Numbered from the stretch's first letter, positions 31,883-43,037 are shown. The stretch: DNA of 64,000 nucleotides from Bicyclus anynana (GCF_947172395.1 NC_069104.1:10319355-10383354); one strand, 5' to 3'. The notes: a model not told the origin generated them from the letters alone. Translations and numbers: made by a program.

Positions 31883-32279
31883 TATCACTAAATATCAGTA
31901 AGTACGCTGGAACGGAAAAGCTGATTTAAAAATAAATTTCAAATTATTCGAACGCCATTTCCCTTGGAATGCTTTTCTCTTTTGCTATAAGCAAAGAGTT
32001 GGCCTCTTGAATTATGCAAAAGTTCACATTGTATTCGAAAAGAAAATCTTCTTTTACTTCAACCGGTAAAGTGTTTTTGTAGTGAAATCCAATTCAAGCT
32101 TGCGAATAGTTTATGCGCTCCTTAAGCGATATATCCGTATTGTGATATAAGGCGTGTTCACACTGATGCTATATCGTTTTCATCTTGAAATAACAACAGA
32201 GTCTGAAATAGTCATTCTCAAACTACTCAAAAGCCATTGAAATACATTTTCAAATTACTTTACGGTCTACTATATAGGA

Positions 32280-32464
32280 ACAGGCTCTATATCCCCACGC
32301 CTTACAGGGTATAGAGCTTAGACCCACCCTGCTGCTTCAATGCGGGCTAGCGGGATTAGGGTGAAAATGTTGAAGATCAGTAGGTATTTCCATGACCAGA
32401 CCTACAAATCAAACACAGAACCTCGTGATCCGAACATATGCTAACCACTGGATCAACGAAATTT
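32280..32464 (-). mobile_element. tRNA-related SINE, family D
   Basis: The minus-strand head 'tccagtggttagcatatgttcg' and 'cacgaggttctgtgtttga' recall tRNA boxes. The body 'caccctaatcccgctagcccg' and 'tctataccctgtaaggcgtgg' closes it. A diverged copy is at 30640. Confidence 0.55.
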
Positions 32465-32959
32465 CAGGCATTCAAACACATTGTATCCTTTTTACTGAGT
32501 TAAGTTACTAGAAAAAGGAAATTTGTTTTCACTACGAAAAGACTGTTTTCACTACGAACTTCGGTTTAAAGATTTTTGTCTCTCCAAAAAAGAACGTACT
32601 GCTCAATTAACTTAGAGTTAACTTAACGTAATTTTTGCAGACATCATGCATTACGAGTATTGTAACAAAATTTCAATTACATGGTTTTTTCAATATTTTG
32701 CCCAAATTAGTGAGGATGTAGGAATAAATTAGTTGTTCAACTCCAACTTACAATAATTTTTTACTTACCTACTTTAGAAGAAGACATACTTACCACATTT
32801 TATGAAGACTCAAATTGTCATCGCGCTCCAAACATAGGCCATAAGTTTACTCCCTATTTTAAGTTTATTAAGTAATAAATATTTATATTTAATTGAAGTT
32901 ATATTTAACTATTTAATTAAGTTACATAATACTAGTTCTTTTTCTACAGATGACAAAGA
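32465..32959. other. AT-rich DNA, nothing recognised
   Basis: No exon or repeat copy found. Confidence 0.4.
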
Positions 32960-33170
32960 CAGACTACAATCTCACCTGATGGTATGATCTGATGGATGAA
33001 GTGATAATGCAATCTAAGATGAAAGCGGGCTAACTTGTTAGGAGTAAGATGAAATCCACACTCCTTGCGGTTTCTACACGACATCGTACCGGAACGCTAA
33101 ATCGCTTGGCGGTACGTCTTTGTCGGTAGGGTGCTAACTAGCCACGGTCAAAACCTCCCACCAGCCAGTA
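32960..33170 (-). mobile_element. SINE family B, both ends truncated
   Basis: 'gactacaatctcacctgatgg' with a local duplication (gatctgatgg), 'ctacacgacatcgtaccgg' and 'gtcggtagggtgctaactagc'. It ends at 'cccaccagccagta', before the tRNA head. Confidence 0.75.
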
Positions 33171-33410
33171 CTTAACTAGTTAAGTTAACTAAACTTTCCA
33201 ATTATGGAGTTTAAACCGCGGTGGTTTTGGGAGGCTTTATTTTGTGGTGCTTACTGTTATTTCAACCAAGAATCTATCTATATATTCATGTCGATAGTAA
33301 AAAATAAAATACTAAAAATTAACTTCAACATCTAATCAATTTTTGTCACGTTGTCTAACATAATTATTAGGCCTACACTACACTAAAACGTGTTTTTTTT
33401 TTCTGTCTGT

Positions 33411-33605
33411 GTAGGTGCCGATAGCTCTCTGCGGAACCACTACAGCGTCACCCGGGGGGTTGGGCGAGCGCAGAAGCATCGCCTGATGAGACCCGAAGGC
33501 TGAAAGAAAGATAGAGGCCGGAACTCTCTAAGGGTCTCCTATGAGACTTGGACCTCGGCTTAGAGGGCCATTCGAGAGGGGGTAACCATGACCTGAGTGA
33601 ATCAA
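33411..33605. other. GC-rich island of unknown identity
   Basis: Follows a T-rich tract and 'gtctgtgtaggtgccg'. It is clearly GC-richer than its surroundings (cacccggggggttgggcgag; gaggccggaactctctaagg) and has no long open frame. The abrupt edges suggest a retrotransposon 5' UTR or other inserted DNA. No second copy in the window. Confidence 0.35.
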
Positions 33606-33884
33606 GTGGCTATATCTTTCACTTTGTAGGTATACCCGAAATAAATAGCAGGTATATTTTTAGCAACAATGTCCCCACTATGCCGAAATCTCGCAGTTCG
33701 CAGCACTAAAGAGGCAATTTGAAACTAAATTGCGAGCAGCCTTTAAGAAAATTTACACGTAAATCACGTGTTTATTGCATGGAGAATTTCAATGAGGACC
33801 ATTTTCCGGTGTTGCGCTACATAAATTGGGTCCTTCAAGCTCAAGTCTCGCTTTTGGACCACATCCAACGTACAACGTCCATTA

Positions 33885-34515
33885 TGATTTGAGATACATT
33901 TATATTCGAAATTGTTTATTTCGAGTAGGCTTTTATAGTAGAGGAGCCGAAGAGGGGATTTTTGCAGTTACTCGAGCGCGGCAGATAAACATGAGGGACT
34001 ATACCTTACACTTTGTCGAGTACCTCCACCGAGTATGAGCCCTTAATATTGGTGGGTACGTTTAGGGCAACCAAAAAAAAAAACTAACTTCATAAATACT
34101 CAACCAGCACGTCAGATTAAGATAAGGTAGGTGAGTTGATAGCTAAAAACTGCACATTTCGAAAATCTGACGATTTGAGCGTAACGTAATGGAATGGGAG
34201 GGTTTTAAAGTTACAAAATTAAACCCTTATATTTTAGTGGTCGAGGTACGAGTGCGATTAATTTTTTACTTATTTTTAAGGAAATAATCTCCTAATTAAT
34301 CGCTAAAATTTTCTTACAATTTCAGTAAGTTAAAGTAATAGAAATTGTTTTTAAAGTCTGTAGTTTTTTTTCCACCGCCAAAAGCGGAAAAAGTAAATAA
34401 CCATGTATTCTTCCTATAATTTAATCTACCAAATGTAATCGGTCTCAATGACGCTCGAGTAACTGCAAATTTAGCATCCCGGGCTCCCCTACTATTACAA
34501 GTCTGATATCTCAAG
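33885..34515. repeat. Inverted pair of a diverged repeat
   Basis: 'atagtagaggagccgaagag' and 'gcagttactcgagcg' at 33940-33992 recur in inverse at 34450-34500 ('cgctcgagtaactgcaaattt', 'gggctcccctactattacaa'). The arms are about 60-75 bp and about 390 bp apart. It could be a degenerate foldback element or two insertions of one repeat. Confidence 0.55.
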
Positions 34516-34531
34516 ATTGTCTGCTTTTAGT

Positions 34532-35931
34532 GACTTTCGGACTAAGATCTGCTAGGCTATTCTGTAACGATGCTTTTATAACTTGCAAGTGTGAGTTCGA
34601 ATTCACCTCTATCTCTCTCTGTTTAACACGACACTATAGAATGAGAAAGATAGCGGTGAATCCGAAACTCTCATTTGCGAGTTTTACAAAACATAGTTAG
34701 AGCATAGCCGTGCTAAATTAGAAAGGATTCACCCAACCATGTGTTTGTTGGGTGATGTTTCTTTTCGAATTTAATCATCATCATTATTAACCTATTTGCA
34801 TAAGCCCATTTTTGGGCCAGCCAAGCCTCCTTAAGGCAGGCATCCACAGATCCGCATTGAACGCAACAAACGGATTTTAGTATTTTTTGTATAGAAAGTC
34901 ATACAAGTCGTACGGATTGCATCGAATAGATTTTATCTACCGTAAAACTAAAAAAAAAATAAAATAAAAAGAATTAAACTGACTTTAAAAACATAAAACG
35001 TACCGACTAAACTAAAAAGCGATACATAAAATCATATTTTGTTCCTGCTGCTTTGCTGTTGATTACCTACTGATCAATTTGAAGGCGGTGCTAAGCAGTT
35101 AACATTATCAGACCATCAACCGGCATTGAGCAGGCGTGGTTGACCTAAGCTTTAAACCTCTCTCTCATATAGGAGAAAAGAAGCCAGCAATAATAAATAA
35201 ATTAATTAAACAAATAAAAAAACCCGACTGCACAAAGTATAAAAAAACTGAAAAGAAAAAAAACAAGCTCAGTCCAGAAGTGTAGAAAGCAATTAGAAAA
35301 CAGTCGGGACCTATTAAATAATGTAGAAGAAAATCATATCTAAGGTCCCGGCTGTTTTCTAATTGCTTTCTACACTTCTGGACTGAGCTTGTTTTTTTTC
35401 TTTTCAGTTTTTTTATACTTTATGCAGTCGGGTTTTTTTATTTGTTTAATTAATTTATTTATTATTTGGCTTCTTTTCTCCTATATATGAGAGAGAGAGA
35501 GGTTGAAAGCTTAGGCCAACCACGCCTGCTCAATGCCGGTTGATGGTCTGATAATGTTAACTGCTTAGCACCGCCTTCAAATTAATCAGTTGGTAATCAA
35601 CAGCAAAGCAGCAGGAATATAATATGATGTTATTTATCGGTTTTTAGTTTAGTCGGTACGTTTTATGTTTTTAAAGTCAGTTTAATTCTTTTTTATTAAT
35701 TTTTTTTTTAGTTTTACGGCAGATAAAATCTATTCAAAAAATACTAAAATCCGTTTGATGCGTTCAATGCGGACCTGTAGACACCTGCCTTAAGGAGGCT
35801 TGGCTGGCCCTAAAATGGACTTATACAAATAGGTTAATAATGATGATGATTAAATTCGAAAAAAAAACATTAATCACCCAACAAACACATGGGTGAAGAT
35901 CCTTTCTAATCCAGATCTTAGTCCGAAAGTC
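34532..35931. repeat. 1.4-kb inverted repeat (large hairpin)
   Basis: The left arm (34532-35312) and right arm (35343-35931) are reverse complements with a loop of only 30 bp. Examples: GACTTTCGGACTAAGATCT against AGATCTTAGTCCGAAAGTC at the outer ends, and AATTAGAAAACAGTCGGGAC against GTCCCGGCTGTTTTCTAATT at the centre. The arms differ by point changes and two left-arm insertions: a 170-bp MITE at 34549 and about 34 bp near 34893. The arm sequence is a dispersed lepidopteran repeat (compare 306-436), so this is two head-to-head copies of a mobile element or a foldback element. Read-through RNA would fold into a dsRNA of about 600 bp. Confidence 0.88.
34549..34720. mobile_element. MITE nested in the left arm of the large hairpin
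   Basis: Present in the left arm and absent from the right. Its ends are inverted: 'gctaggctattctgtaacgatg' against the complement of 'catagttagagcatagccgtgc', and inside 'gagttcgaattcacc' against the complement of 'ggtgaatccgaaactc'. The arms are about 70 bp. The uninterrupted sequence on the right arm shows the empty site. Confidence 0.7.
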
Positions 35932-35956
35932 TTTTTTTTGTTTATTCTTTTTTGTT

Positions 35957-36024
35957 TATTCTTTACAAGTTAGCCCTTGACTACAATCTCACCTGATGGT
36001 AAGTGATGATGCAGTCTAAGATGG
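35957..36024 (-). mobile_element. SINE family B, 3' fragment
   Basis: 'tttacaagttagcccttgac', 'ctcacctgatggtaagtgatg', 'cagtctaagatgg': only the last 70 bp of the SINE, preceded by T-rich DNA. Confidence 0.75.
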
Positions 36025-36551
36025 ATTTAGTTACAATAGACGGTTAATTTCGGATTTATTTATTACGTTTATTACAAAGTACGATAAGTTATACGTTCAA
36101 CCGAGGTTAAGCAAATATTCAAAAAAACCTACGGAACGCTCGGTGGGCGAATCCGACTCGCACTTGGCGGATTTTTATAATCAATATATTTAATTTAGTC
36201 TATTTTATAACTTCACTTCACAAACCTGCTCGCACCTATAGTCATCCGCCTCGCGTATTTTGTATAGACAACTAATAAATAACGTTTATCTAATTGTAGT
36301 TTTTTTTAAACAGGGGAATGACATACCATTTTAGAATCCTCATAAAAAGTTCTTGAATTTGACACCCATATTGCAATATTAGGAAAAAAAAAATTTTTTT
36401 CATCTCGAGTCTATAGCGTCTCACAGTGGTCTTGTTGGTTTTTTTCAGTTTCACCTATCTAAGAACACTTGGGTTATTGAGACAAATCTAACGATACCCT
36501 AATTACGTAAATCCGTTCAGTGGTTTGGAAGATATGAGGTAATAAAGAATA

Positions 36552-36582
<31 letters not shown>

Positions 36583-36625
36583 CATACAAGATACGCGCGA
36601 AAAACATAACCCTTCTTGCAGTCGG
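36025..36625. repeat. Remainder of the element family that forms the hairpin arms
   Basis: Contains 'gaatccgactcgcacttggcg' (36145), 'cgtaaatccgttcagtggtt' (36507), a (TACA)n tract at 36555-36589, and 'cgcgcgaaaaacataaccctt' with 'gcagtcgggtaaaaag' at its end. 'cagtcggg' also occurs in the palindrome arms, so I infer that this is another part of the same large transposon family. Confidence 0.45.
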
Positions 36626-37040
36626 GTAAAAAGATGATGACATTATTTTTAAGTGTACAAGGCTTTTATATTCACTTGTTAATATGCAGATTATGAAACT
36701 CTTAAGCTAAGCATAATGTATACAGTAGAGTTTTGTACTGAAACAACATTCAAGTTTTGAAGAACTTTTAAAGCTGCTTTGAGCTTGTGTAATCTTTTTA
36801 TATTGGAATAAATTGTAAGTTCTGGAAAGCTCCACAGCTTTTGATAAGCAGATTTTTTTACTTTACAGAAACTTATAGTATGAGTATAATATTATTTTGC
36901 ACACTTTATATCAGATTTTTCGCTTAGCCTGGGGTTGTAAGCCGTTCGTTTTGTGATATTTTCTTTGTAAACCACGTAGAATCAAATTGTTCACATAGAC
37001 GTAATAAAAAGTCCAGACTACGTCTCCTGAACCAAAAAGT
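36626..37040. other. AT-rich DNA, nothing recognised
   Basis: No exon or repeat copy found. Confidence 0.4.
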
Positions 37041-37325
37041 CATCATCATTATCAACTCATATTTAGCTCACTGCTGAGCTTGAGCCCCTCTTAGAATGGA
37101 GAGGGTTAAGGCCAAAATATAGTCCACCACGCTGGCCCAATGCGAATTGGCATACTTCACACACGCAGAGAATTATAAAAATTCTCAGGTATGCAATTGA
37201 TTTCTTAAAATTCACATAACTAAAAAGTTAGAGGTGCGTGCCACGGACCGGATTTGGTCCCTACACCTTTCGGAGGGTGTAACGTACACCCTCGTACACA
37301 TCGGAGACAGAGGTCACTGGGCGAC
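37041..37325 (-). mobile_element. SINE family A, diverged
   Basis: 'catcatcattatcaactcat', 'gctgagcttgagcccctctt', 'cacacgcagagaattataaa', then a decayed box B region with a local duplication of the 'tacaccctcg' word. The head is rearranged (ggtcactgggcgaccagtgg). Confidence 0.75.
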
Positions 37326-37552
37326 CAGTGGGTAACCAAAAAGAAACGCACCCCAATTCTGCCAGTTTACATATTTGTACGGACATGCCAACACGATTGA
37401 CTTCACATAGATAATCGGCGCTAATAAGGTGCTTAAGTTGTTTGACAGCGTGATACCGTCTGCCTATTTTATAAGTCTCTTATTGTTCTGTTAAAAATAT
37501 ATGTGAAATTGTCATAGTCTTCATAAAATTATGGCAGACAGACAAAAGAAAA

Positions 37553-37600
37553 TAAAACCGGCTAAGTGCGAGTCGGACTCGCGCACGAAGGATTCCTTAC
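37553..37600 (+). repeat. Dispersed repeat F fragment
   Basis: 'ccggctaagtgcgagtcgga' and 'ctcgcgcacgaaggattcc', a word found across lepidopteran genomes. It is also seen here in reverse at 36140-36175, and in pieces at 7014, 48738 and 49790. Confidence 0.55.
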
Positions 37601-37649
37601 CACTGTTTCACTCCTTAAACCGTCGGTTCCAGCCAATAGCTACCTATAG

Positions 37650-37925
37650 TATCATCATCCATCATCATCATATCAGCCGATGGACGTCCACTGCAGGACA
37701 TAGGCCTTTTGTAGTAGGGACTTCCAAACATCACGATACTGAGCCACCTACATCCAGCGAATACCTGCAACTCGTTTGATGTCGTCAGTCCACCTGGTGA
37801 GGCGCCGACCAACACTGCGCTTTGTGGTGCGGGGCCGCCATTCCAGCACCTTGGAACCCCAACGGCTCGGCTCTTCGACCTATGTGCCCCGCCCGTTGCC
37901 ACTTCAGCTTCGCGACACGAATTAT
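37650..37925 (-). mobile_element. RTE-clade LINE 3' end
   Basis: (CAT)n tail, 'cagccgatggacgtccactg', 'gacataggccttttgtag', 'ccagcgaatacctgcaactc', 'ggtccacc'-like words and 'cacttcagcttcgcgacacg'. It is the reverse of the layout at 55168-55530. Coding remnants are frameshifted. Confidence 0.8.
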
Positions 37926-38690
37926 CTGACAGTAATCGTTAGAAATTAAACAATATCATGCTAAGCACGCGATGAAATAGCGTGGTGGGTCTAAACTCTA
38001 TATATCTCTATGAGGAGTGAGACCTGGCCCTAATAGGCTGATAATGATGACGATTAAAAAAAACCTAGCAGATGTGAGCTCTTTTTTGACAAACGTTTGG
38101 AATCTTCGTACTTTTCATTATAAGTTTCGAATTTACTAATCACTATTAAATATGATAACATAACGCAACGTTTCAGAAGTAAGTACTTGTAAACCAATGT
38201 GAATTTTTTATTTCTAAATAAAATGAATTTTTGGCTTTGACTTTGAAAATTACTATTAGATTCATCGATCGCATTAGATTATGTTATTTAGAATCATTGA
38301 ATGCATTGTTGGATAATTTGCGGTTATTCTATACATAAATTACGCCCTACATAGTACACTGGCAAGTTGCCAAGTTCACGGATAAACTCCTAGTTATACA
38401 ATTAATAAAACAACTAAAAGGTGGATAATTTGAAGTTATATTATGTATATATGTTAGTGCATAATTTATACAAAATTTGTTTGTAATATTATGAATTCCC
38501 TACACCTACTTTGTTTGGTTAAAATATGAACAAGTGCGCTTCGTTTCGTCGTCGCAACAGCTCACGCATTGTTGCAATAACGCACGCTGTCGACGCACGC
38601 ACCCATACATTTTTAACAATGGATCGGAAAAACTAAAACATCGTCCGTCTTCCGTCGTAGCAACGGACTAACATGCGACAGGTAGTGCAA
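37926..38690. other. Mostly unassigned DNA; LINE tail at 38205-38248
   Basis: 'tttatttctaaataaaatgaa' followed by '(ttggctttgactttga)' at 38205-38248 looks like another LINE 3' tail. The rest, including a GC-richer patch at 38525-38690 with CGTCG words, is unassigned. Confidence 0.4.
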
Positions 38691-39010
38691 CGCGCTAACG
38701 GCTCTCGCTCTAAGTATACTTATGCGTATACTTATACGTATACGTATACTTATGCGTATTGTAATATAACTGGCTGGCTGGTGATTATAACTGGTTGGTC
38801 ACCAGGGTTTCAGGGCTTTTTGCGATGAACGGCTAATGCTGAGCTGTAAACCTTTTCTCTTTGGTGTCACAGACAGTCATATAATATCTTAGATAGGATG
38901 TACTGTTTGTGACACTAAAAAATGAATAAACTTATTTTCTTTATTTCTATTCTTATACGTCTACTTATGCGTGTACTTATACGTATACTTATGCATACGT
39001 CTCTGCCTGT
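38691..39010. repeat. Two blocks of 'cttatgcgtatacttatacgta' repeats
   Basis: 12-bp-type units (ACTTATGCGTAT / ACTTATACGTAT) form short arrays at about 38714-38760 and 38950-39000. Between them is a segment ending 'gacactaaaaaatgaataaac' that resembles a LINE 3' end with a T-rich tail. The second array may have arisen from that tail. Confidence 0.55.
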
Positions 39011-39139
39011 GAGCATTGATGTAGATGTCCTCTATGTTTGTGAGACATTAAATTAAGCTGTTTTATTTTAATTATTTATTTTATTACATTGCTGGTGATG
39101 TTTTATGAACAGGAGCCCATCCCTATGGATAACTTATCT

Positions 39140-39420
39140 ATTATTTTATTCTTTACATGTTAGCCCTTGCCTACAATCACACCTGATAGAAAGTGATGAT
39201 GCAATCAGAGATGGAAACAGGCTAACTTGTTAGAAGAAGTTTCTTCAGTTCAGTTCCCTTTCAGTTTCTACACGACATCGTACGGGAACGCTAAAGCGCT
39301 TGGCGGTATATCTTTGTCGGTTTGTAACTAGCCACAGCCGAAAGCCAGATCTGGACCAATTCAGAATCAATCGGCCCAGCCGGGGATCAAACCCAAGACA
39401 TCCGTCTTGTATATCCACCA
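39140..39420 (-). mobile_element. SINE family B, near full length
   Basis: 'ttctttacatgttagcccttg', 'gtgatgatgcaatcagagatgg', 'ctacacgacatcgtacggg', 'cagccggggatcaaacccaag' (box B) and 'tatatccacca'. The extreme head is missing. Confidence 0.75.
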
Positions 39421-41352
39421 CATTATTTATTTATTTTTTATTATAAAGGGGTCAAAAGCAAAAAGGGGTCATAAAAAATCCTCCCATTTACAAGTTAACA
39501 CGTATACTTACCAGAAGGGTGATCAGAAATGCCCAAAGTAATCCCGGTTCTATTGTGTCAGCAAGATCGACGAACTTTCAAAGGATCGTTGAAGCTGTTT
39601 TGAAAGAAAACAACATTTAATTTTGTAAGCCATTGTTCGTTGTATAATTACGAGCTCTGGGGCGAGGCGGAATTATTTATGCTATAGAAATATTATTGCT
39701 TCGGGAACGAATGTACCTACAATATTGAATAGAACTTATCATTGCTATGCGAAACTTTGTATTATTATGTTTATACTAGCAAATGCCCGTTACTCCGTTT
39801 GCGTGAACGTTCTGTTTTTAATATGTGTAAAAAGGTATACATTAAGTACATCATTCTGTAGCACAAATACTCTATCCTGTGTCTCTTATCATAACTATAT
39901 TGGTCTTGTGAATTGTCCACGCATTATTTGCAGGAAACCAATACGTAATGAGTTGAAAACATCTTAACGCACCTTAATTTTTTAAAAGTTGTGTGACAAC
40001 CTCCTTTAAACCTATGTACAGTCTTTAGTAGACCGATGGACGTAGGGTTAAGGACGTCTTACTAAACTAGTTAACACACCACCCAAATCATTCTTTCCGC
40101 CCAACCCAAAATAATCCATGAAGGATTATCCAACAAAAGGTATGGACGGATCGAACGCCACGACAAGAATGAGCTAGTCGTATATCGTCAGAACTCGGTC
40201 TCCCACTACTACCCACCTAACTCACAGAACACTTCGTACTATCTCGTCTACTGACTCATTTGGCCGACACAGGCGCGTAGTGCATTATGCAAGAGCTTTT
40301 GTTCACACGATTCTGTTACATCGTAGCCATTATACAACTCTAATAGAGTTCAAACTCCTTTTAGTAACAAACTCTGTAAATACTTTATCTAATACAAATA
40401 CCTACAAACATGTTCGTAAGCCGCAATAAAAAGACACCCGAAATGCGTTGAGCCATAAAATCGAACCTTAAACATATCTTAAACAGGCCTGACCTCAAGC
40501 TTATCTCAAAAACACTATTCATCGTCGAGGTCGTCGATGAAAATATAGGTATATTTGCTTTGATGACGATCTTTCTATATATTTTCATAATTATTCAAGT
40601 CAACAGCTCAGTTTCGTTTCAATCACACCACTTTTTGTGATGACTGTCGTCCGTGGAAATATAACGTCATGTTTAATTTTTCCACCAAATACGTTGGTAA
40701 GTAAATAATAAAAATATCGCTAAAATATCGCTTTATATATTCGCTATATATTATAGCAAACATCACATTGTTTTACAGGTTTGGTATCGTAATAACTAAT
40801 ATTGTACTAAAGCACCGGGTACACTAGAAGTTATTGAAAGCAAGCATGAACATAAATGGGATCGTATTACATAGGCTTTCTTACTTCACAATTTGTGAAA
40901 ATTCGATTCAAATACGTATTATGCGTTCAAACTTGTTACTAACAATTTTACAGCCGCATATACTTGCTAGTTATTATTTATTGATGATTAAATAAAACAT
41001 GTTTGCCTTACATCGCTGCGACAGCGTTGTTAACATTTACATGCATGTACACAATAAGGTTACAGATCTCGCGGCGTAGTGCCTACATACATCGAATTTC
41101 CATTTACTTACTGAATAAATATTTGTTTAACATATCGTTGTATCAACGTTGAAAGCCTGCGATGATATTCTAACAATCTGCAATTTATTATTTACTTATA
41201 GAATTTGTAATTTATAATTATCATAGAGAAAGCACATCCTAAACGGTCAACAACAAATCACCTTTCTATTAGAGCAAAAGCTTCTTATTAAATGTATTAT
41301 ATTGGTTTACGTATTCTTAACAATTATACTTAACAATAGTCTACCGAACTAG
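39421..41352. other. Intergenic DNA with one Helitron end
   Basis: At 39775-39815 'actagcaaatgcccgttactcc' is a minus-strand Helitron 3' end without a recognisable body. The rest, about 1.9 kb, has no supported exon. 40030-40320 is GC-richer (cccaacccaaaataatccatg) but unassigned. Confidence 0.4.
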
Positions 41353-41524
41353 TCCTAGTGGCAGTTTGATACTGTTACTGTCACGTAACGTAAACGCGAA
41401 TTTCTAAGGAATTGAAACAGCACCATCTAGTGGCACTACTGCACAACTGTTTCAATTCCATATAAATTTGCGTTTACGTCATCGTGATGGTAACAGTATG
41501 AAAATATTGAAAACTCCCACTAGG
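41353..41524. mobile_element. Foldback MITE with arms of about 75 bp
   Basis: Left 'cctagtggcagttt' and 'atactgttactgtcacgtaac', 'gtaaacgcgaatttctaagg', 'aattgaaacag'. The right side is the complement with about 20% change, ending 'aaaactcccactagg'. The loop holds 'caccatctagtggcactactg'. That word (as gcgccatctag) recurs at 2122, 46515 and 48935. Confidence 0.7.
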
Positions 41525-41689
41525 CACACAGATGGTTATTGTGACATTATTGGAAAAGCATCTTCTGTAACTTCATCTTCTGTAACATCACAGACTTATG
41601 TTTAGACAGACTTATGTTTAGTTAGACGCTTGTTTATTCAATAATTCCATTCCACTGTAACTCTAGATTGTGCTGACGTGAAATGAATG

Positions 41690-41780
41690 AATGAAATGGC
41701 CATGACGAATTGCACTAGCGGGGATCGAACCATTGACCTCTCTAATTTGAGTCCAATCCAACCGTTACTGAACGCCACGA
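41690..41780 (-). mobile_element. tRNA-related head, SINE family E fragment
   Basis: On minus, 'cgtggcgttcagtaacggttg' and 'aatggttcgatccccgc' resemble box A and box B and match the family E head at 9040-9083. The arms do not fold well, so it is not called as a tRNA gene. Confidence 0.45.
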
Positions 41781-41871
41781 ATTGATTTTTAAAGTGACAA
41801 CCAAACACAAAGTAAAGCATTTTTATAGTCAGGTGATCACTAAGAATCAACCATCACTAAGAATAAGAATA

Positions 41872-42183
41872 AGCCTTGATAGCCCAGTGGATATGACCTC
41901 TGCCTCCGATTCCGGAGGGTGTGGGTTCGAATCCGGTCAGGGGCATGCACCTCCAACTTTTCAGTTGTGTGCATTTTAAGAAATTAAATATCACGTGTTT
42001 CAAACGGTGAAGGAAAACATCGTGAGGAAACGTGCATACCAGGGAATTTTCTTAAATCTCTGCGTGTGTGAAGTCTGCCAATCCGCATTGGGCCAGCGTG
42101 GTGGATTATTGGCCTAACCCCTCTAGTTCTGAGAGGAGACTCGAGCTCAGCAGTAAACCGAATATGGGTTGATAATAATGATC
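41872..42183 (+). mobile_element. SINE family A, full length, with target duplication
   Basis: Complete head, body and GATAATAATG tail. The 14-bp word ATCACTAAGAATAA lies before (41853-41866) and right after (42181-42194), as expected of LINE-driven insertion. Confidence 0.88.
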
Positions 42184-42680
42184 ACTAAGAATAAAGAAAT
42201 TACCATTAATTATGGTTCTGTGGAGTAGGAGTGACAAGGTCGCCGATTGCTTGTTAAGATCATTAAGTTATTTTTCATTGTTAATAAATAAAAAAATCCC
42301 TATTATTCATTTAGAACCCACCAGGCAATTAAGTTTTTAATCTCAAAAAGGTAAAATAATAATTCTGTTTTCGCATTTAATTCGGGTCTAATTTCGCACG
42401 GTCGACATCGCAAAGAAATTAATTATGAAGAAAAAAATGTAAATTTTACAAAGAAGTGGCTTTTATTAAAAGCAGTCACGAAAAGGTAGAGTATGGCGAA
42501 AAATTCCGTTATGTTTAACCAATCTGCAGAGAAATTAACCGTAAAATAATAGTGAAAGTACGGATAAAAAATAATCATATCGTAGCTTTGGGATATACTT
42601 ATATAGATAGGTTGGTATGTAGTGGTAAGATTATGGGTTATTGAAGCACACATATCGACGAAGAAAGGAATCGCAACCGT
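42184..42680. other. Unassigned DNA between two SINEs
   Basis: No repeat copy recognised. The 108-codon minus-strand frame (42423-42749) runs into the SINE and has no domain. Confidence 0.35.
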
Positions 42681-43007
42681 CATCATTCTCATCTCATTAT
42701 CATCCTTTCGGCTCACTGCTGAGCTCCAGTCCCCACTCAGAATGGGCAATATAGGGCTTACGCTAATAGTCCACCACGCTGGCCCAATGCGGATTGGCAG
42801 ACTTCACACACGCAGAGAATTAAGAAAATTCTCTGGTAATAATTCCTTTACCGTTTGAGACACGTGATATTTCTGTTCTTAAAATGCACACAACTGAAAC
42901 GTTCGAGGTGCGTGCCCTAGACCCGAGTCGAACGCAAACCCTCCAGCCTCGGAGGCAGAGGTCATATCCACTGGGCTATCACGGCTATCACTGGGCTATC
43001 GCAGCCG
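42681..43007 (-). mobile_element. SINE family A with duplicated head
   Basis: Full family order from a CAT-type tail to 'ctgggctatcacggc'. The word 'tatcactgggctatcgcagcc' then repeats the head, a small terminal duplication. It directly precedes the minisatellite region. Confidence 0.8.
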
Positions 43008-43037
43008 TATCGCATCACTGTCAACAAGGTGTCGCCG

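Noticed and set aside
40620..40702. Possible small exon before a strong donor-like GTAAGT at 40697
   Set aside because: No acceptor or domain supports it, and only about 20 codons are open; isolated GTAAGT words are common in AT-rich DNA.
42423..42749. 108-codon minus-strand frame with hydrophobic segments
   Set aside because: Phe/Tyr/Ile-rich translation of AT-rich DNA that runs into a SINE; no start context, domain or splice evidence.
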